Positions 6,153 through 8,554 of a stretch of DNA of 8,554 nt are shown piece after piece (within the stretch, counting starts at the first letter, position 1; the number at the start of each line of letters is the position of its first letter). A program made the translations under genes and the position numbers. The notes beneath the pieces are model-generated. The model did not search any database. It had not been told where the DNA came from and worked only from the letters and a program-made list of their open reading frames with translations. The DNA comes from Lachnospiraceae bacterium (GTDB lineage: Bacteria > Bacillota > Clostridia > Lachnospirales > Lachnospiraceae). Location of the stretch: NCBI GenBank assembly GCA_017613225.1, contig JAGAEH010000214.1:1-8554 (forward strand), read 5' to 3'.

Positions 6153-7586
6153 TCAGCCAAGCCTCGCTTTCGTCTTGATGTAGGGGCCGCCGTCGGAGAC
6201 CTTGACCCATTCCTTGTGTCCCTTGCCGCAGCCGCCGGAGCCGAACACCTTGCAGTCCTTCGACAGCATGCTGATGTTGCCCAGCAGATCCGGCACATAG
6301 CCCGTCATGATGATGGGAGCCACCATCTTTCCGGTCAGCTTTCCGTCCTTGATCTCCCGGCCCCGGCTGACGATGCACTGGATTCCCCAGTGCTTGGGGT
6401 CCTCCATGCCGCTGTCCATGCCCTCCAGCAGATAGCCGAACTTCACGGAGGCGATCATCTCTTCCAGAGTGGAATCCCCGCTCTCGAACACGGTGTTGGT
6501 CATGCGGGTATAGGCTTTGCGGTCATAGCTCTCCCGCTTGCCGTTGCCGGTGGGCAGGGTGCCCAGACGCAGGGCGGCCAGAACGTCGCAGATGCCGGTC
6601 TTTAAAATGCCGTGGTCGATCTCGATCACGTCTCCTCCCAGAGTGCCCTCGTCGTCAAAGACGTAGCTGGAGACCTCGTCCACATAGGCGGCGCCTTCGT
6701 GCATGGTCACCAGGTCGCTGCCCACGCGTTTGCCGATGTACTCCTTGCCCAGGGCGCGGTCCTTCACGAACATGTCCATCTCCACGCCGTGGCCGAAGGC
6801 CTCGTGAGCGATCAGGCCGGAGACCTCGGGGCTGGTGATCACTTCGTATTCCCCGGGGACGATGCGGTCCGCGTCCAGCATCTCCACCGCCACGGACACG
6901 CAGGACTTCACCTTTTCGGTGAGCGCGTCAAAGATCTCCGCGCCGGCCAGGCCGGAAACGCTCTCGTAATTGATCTTCGTCTCGCCGTCCTTTCCGGCCA
7001 CCACGAACACGGATCCCTCGCTGTAGACGTAGCTCTGGCAGAGATCTCTGTTCTTGGTCAGGAACATCTTGTTCACATGGGTGGAGGCGGCCCGCACGGT
7101 GCAGTTGATCACGTGCTCATCCGCCGCCAGGCCGGTCTCGCAGATGCCGTTCAGCTTTTCCACCAGGGCCTTCACGTTCACGTCTTCCGGCAGGATCTCC
7201 GCCTCTTTTTCCACGAACAGGGTCTGAGGCTCGTCCGGCATCACCGGCGTTTCATAGTTCTTCACGCCGATGGCCTGCAGCAGGGAAAGCTGCGCGTCCA
7301 GCTCTCTTTTTGCCTTTTTGGCGATATCCGCCACCATGTCCGGATAAAATTCGTTGAAGGCGTACTCGGCATAGCCGCCGTCCTTCCAGACCCGCGCCAC
7401 GATGCCGCGCTCGGTGCTCATGGTGCGGTTGTCCACCGACTTTTTGTGCTTGGAGCTGGACACGGAAATGCCCTTGGAGTCCGTCGCCAGCACGCTGACG
7501 TATTCATAATCTTTCCCCAAAAGCGCGATCAGTTCCTTCAATCCGTCTCTGATCAGCAGCAGATGGGGAGAAAACGGTGCTTTCAT
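6153..7586 (-). CDS. tldD: TldD, zinc metallopeptidase subunit
   Basis: The 477-residue protein matches the usual TldD length (about 480). It carries the catalytic/zinc motif HEAFGHGVE (H261, E262, H266) and the conserved C-terminal metal cysteine in GSGGCGKG (C453). TldD is the active subunit of the TldD/TldE heterodimer, a cytoplasmic peptidase known to act on extended peptide substrates (for example microcin B17 and the antitoxin CcdA in E. coli). No peptide-modification enzymes or clear precursor peptide are present here, so the substrate is unknown. The ATG at 7584-7586 is preceded by AAAGGGGAA (GGGG ten bases upstream). The longer frame to 7700 would begin inside the promoter region and has no better SD. 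The stop (TGA) is one base before the tldE ATG, so the two are almost certainly co-translated. Confidence 0.95.
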   Translation of the reverse strand: MKAPFSPHLLLIRDGLKELIALLGKDYEYVSVLATDSKGISVSSSKHKKSVDNRTMSTERGIVARVWKDGGYAEYAFNEFYPDMVADIAKKAKRELDAQLSLLQAIGVKNYETPVMPDEPQTLFVEKEAEILPEDVNVKALVEKLNGICETGLAADEHVINCTVRAASTHVNKMFLTKNRDLCQSYVYSEGSVFVVAGKDGETKINYESVSGLAGAEIFDALTEKVKSCVSVAVEMLDADRIVPGEYEVITSPEVSGLIAHEAFGHGVEMDMFVKDRALGKEYIGKRVGSDLVTMHEGAAYVDEVSSYVFDDEGTLGGDVIEIDHGILKTGICDVLAALRLGTLPTGNGKRESYDRKAYTRMTNTVFESGDSTLEEMIASVKFGYLLEGMDSGMEDPKHWGIQCIVSRGREIKDGKLTGKMVAPIIMTGYVPDLLGNISMLSKDCKVFGSGGCGKGHKEWVKVSDGGPYIKTKARLG

Positions 7587-7615
7587 GTTCTGATTTCCCC
7601 TTTCTGTCGTCTCCT

Positions 7616-7646
7616 CCCGGCTTTGGCCGGCACGGCCTTTTCCGGG
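7616..7646 (-). promoter_or_regulatory. Symmetrical hairpin in the tldD leader
   Basis: On the minus strand the leader reads CCCGG-AAAA-GGCC-GTGCC-GGCC-AAAG-CCGGG: an outer CCCGG/CCGGG stem enclosing a GGCC/GGCC stem, with four-base internal loops. It ends about 30 bases before the tldD ATG, with the GGGG SD between them. There is no T-run, so it is unlikely to be a terminator. It could stabilise the transcript or affect translation, but it may also be incidental in GC-rich sequence. Confidence 0.4.
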
Positions 7647-7673
7647 CTTTTGTATTGAACACAGTCCGCAGGT

Positions 7674-7702
7674 ATTGTAGCAGAAAACCACACAGACCAC
7701 AA
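7674..7702 (-). promoter_or_regulatory. Probable tldD-tldE promoter
   Basis: On the minus strand an extended -10 TGC-TACAAT (core 7674-7679, five of six consensus) lies 17 bases from a weak -35 TTGTGG (7697-7702, only TTG conserved). The TG motif before the -10 usually compensates for a poor -35. Predicted start is near 7667, giving a leader of about 80 bases that includes the hairpin at 7616-7646. Confidence 0.6.
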
Positions 7703-7808
7703 ACCATTTGGCGGAAACTTCACATAGTTTTCAGGTTCTCGCAGCCTCTTTCTCCGGTGCCTCCCTGCTTTTCCCGGTCCGGCTGACGCAGATTCTCCCA
7801 TTTTTTTC

Positions 7809-7837
7809 TTGAAGCCCCCTGCGAAAGGTGCTAAACT
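7809..7837 (+). promoter_or_regulatory. Probable upp promoter
   Basis: A -35 TTGAAG (7809-7814) and an extended -10 TGC-TAAACT (core 7832-7837) are 17 bases apart, following a T-run at 7801-7807. Transcription should start near 7844, leaving a leader of only about 20 bases. That is too short for a PyrR-type attenuator, so none is seen here. Confidence 0.6.
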
Positions 7838-7852
7838 TGAAAAAACATTTCC

Positions 7853-7859
7853 GAGGTGG
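7853..7859 (+). promoter_or_regulatory. Ribosome binding site of upp
   Basis: GAGGTGG lies just upstream of the ATG at 7864-7866 (seven bases from AGG to ATG). It supports this start over an in-frame GTG at 7828, which would overlap the -10 promoter box. Confidence 0.8.
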
Positions 7860-7863
7860 ACCC

Positions 7864-8496
7864 ATGTACGATAACTTTACCATTCTTGACCATCCGCTGA
7901 TCCAGCATAAGATCACCATGCTCCGTGACATCCATACCGGCACCAGCCAGTTCCGCGCCCTGATCCAGGAGATCGCTACCCTGATGGGCTACGAAGTCCT
8001 GCGCGACCTTCCTCTGGAAGAGGTCGAGGTCACCACGCCCATTGAAAAGTGCACTTCCAAGGTGATCAGCGGCAGAAAGCTTGCCATCGTTCCCATCCTG
8101 CGCGCAGGCCTGGGTATGGTGGACGGCATCCTGTCCCTGACCCCCAGCGCGAAGGTCGGCCATATCGGCCTGTACCGCGACCCTGTCACCCATGAGCCTC
8201 ACGAATACTACTGCAAACTGCCGGATCCCATCGACGAGCGCCTGATCCTCCTGCTGGATCCGATGCTGGCCACCGGCGGCAGCGCCGTTTCCGCCATCGA
8301 CTTCGTCAAGCAGCACGGCGGCAAGAACATCAAGTTCCTGAGCATCATCGCCGCTCCGGAGGGCGTGGAGCGCGTCCATGCCGCCCATCCGGAAGTCCCG
8401 ATCTACACCTGCTCCTTAGACAGATGTCTGAACGAGAACAAGTACATCTGCCCCGGCCTGGGCGACGCCGGCGACCGTATCTTCGGCACCAAGTAA
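7864..8496 (+). CDS. upp: Uracil phosphoribosyltransferase
   Basis: The 210-residue protein converts uracil and PRPP to UMP and diphosphate, the pyrimidine salvage step in the cytoplasm; family length is about 208-210. The PRPP loop LDPMLATGGSA (131-141) is intact, as are the RAGLGM segment (80-85) and the C-terminal uracil-binding block PGLGDAGDRIFGTK (197-210). The start ATG has a clear SD and yields the normal family length. It stands alone on the plus strand, divergent from tldD, with no pyrimidine-biosynthesis or permease gene visible before the window ends. It has five cysteines (63, 117, 183, 188 and 196), three in the uracil-binding C-terminal region, which may reflect an anaerobic cytoplasm. 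Confidence 0.97.
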   Translation: MYDNFTILDHPLIQHKITMLRDIHTGTSQFRALIQEIATLMGYEVLRDLPLEEVEVTTPIEKCTSKVISGRKLAIVPILRAGLGMVDGILSLTPSAKVGHIGLYRDPVTHEPHEYYCKLPDPIDERLILLLDPMLATGGSAVSAIDFVKQHGGKNIKFLSIIAAPEGVERVHAAHPEVPIYTCSLDRCLNENKYICPGLGDAGDRIFGTK

Positions 8497-8512
8497 AAAA
8501 AGCATCATAGAC

Positions 8513-8554
8513 GTGAAATGGGGACGGTTCTCTTTTCACCTGGCCAGGTGAAAA
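8513..8554. repeat. Nested inverted repeat, likely a dispersed palindromic element cut by the window end
   Basis: A perfect 22-base palindrome lies at 8533-8554 (TTTTCACCTGG and its reverse complement, no spacer). Its left arm also pairs with GTGAAA at 8513-8518 across a 14-15-base interval containing GGGGACGGTTCTC. The GTGAAA word thus appears three times in alternating orientation. The GGGGACGGTTCTC core with GTGAAA/TTTCAC flanks resembles, from memory, dispersed palindromes that accompany RAYT (Y1-type) transposases in many bacteria. It begins 16 bases after the upp stop and might also serve as its terminator, but no T-run is visible within the window. Confidence 0.65.

Noticed and set aside
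6152..6298. Upstream extension of the tldE frame into tldD
   Set aside because: The extra residues are Arg/Cys/Ala-rich antiframe sequence inside tldD; the ATG at 6149-6151 has an SD and fits the one-base gap.
6612..7658. 348-codon plus-strand open frame opposite tldD
   Set aside because: His/Val/Leu-rich antisense shadow of tldD, whose metal motif and SD are on the other strand.
7587..7700. Upstream extension of tldD
   Set aside because: It would start in the promoter region and adds 38 unconserved residues; ATG 7584-7586 gives the family length and has an SD.
7583..7801. 72-codon minus-strand frame before tldD, ending with an ATGA overlap on the tldD start
   Set aside because: The stop overlap looks like coupling, but the frame runs through the likely tldD promoter (7674-7702), has only a distant AGGGGG as SD, and gives a compositionally odd, Arg/Lys/Pro-rich product. 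It was considered as a TldD substrate peptide but lacks support.

Overview
The window looks like chromosomal DNA of a GC-rich Bacillota, most likely a gut Clostridia/Lachnospiraceae-type organism. This is inferred from the Shine-Dalgarno (SD)-led genes, a Thr/Glu-rich lipoprotein, extracellular Ig-like plus transglutaminase proteins, and a 'phospho-sugar mutase' type PGM. I could not run a similarity search, so taxonomy is tentative. It holds six protein genes: five on the minus strand and one (upp) on the plus strand. No rRNA, tRNA, CRISPR array, phage gene or transposase gene was seen. The largest stretch without a gene is the 277-base upp/tldD divergent region (7587-7863).

Left part (1-4850), read right to left on the minus strand: a strong sigma-A-type promoter (4785-4813) drives a phosphoglucomutase/phosphomannomutase (2995-4737). 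It is followed closely by two paralogous extracytoplasmic transglutaminase-like proteins. The first (1897-2964) is anchored by an N-terminal membrane helix; the second (848-1900) is a predicted lipoprotein. They overlap by four bases. The last gene is an aspartate/glutamate-type amino acid racemase (119-841), six bases further on. The short gaps (30, -4 and 6 bases) make this a likely four-gene operon. The 20-base tandem repeats that fade out of a dispersed bacterial palindrome lie after it (21-104).

Middle and right part: tldD (6153-7586) and a tldE/pmbA-like partner (4853-6151), one base apart, form a minus-strand pair encoding a TldD/TldE-type metallopeptidase complex. The tldD promoter is at 7674-7702, and a symmetrical hairpin lies in the leader. 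Divergently, upp (7864-8496) encodes uracil phosphoribosyltransferase for pyrimidine salvage from its own promoter (7809-7837). The window ends inside a nested inverted repeat (8513-8554) that looks like part of a dispersed palindromic element.

Most of the window is ordinary housekeeping. The least explained part is the membrane-anchored plus lipoprotein transglutaminase pair co-transcribed with a sugar-phosphate mutase and an amino acid racemase, which could be a cell-envelope module. That link is inference from gene order and domains only.
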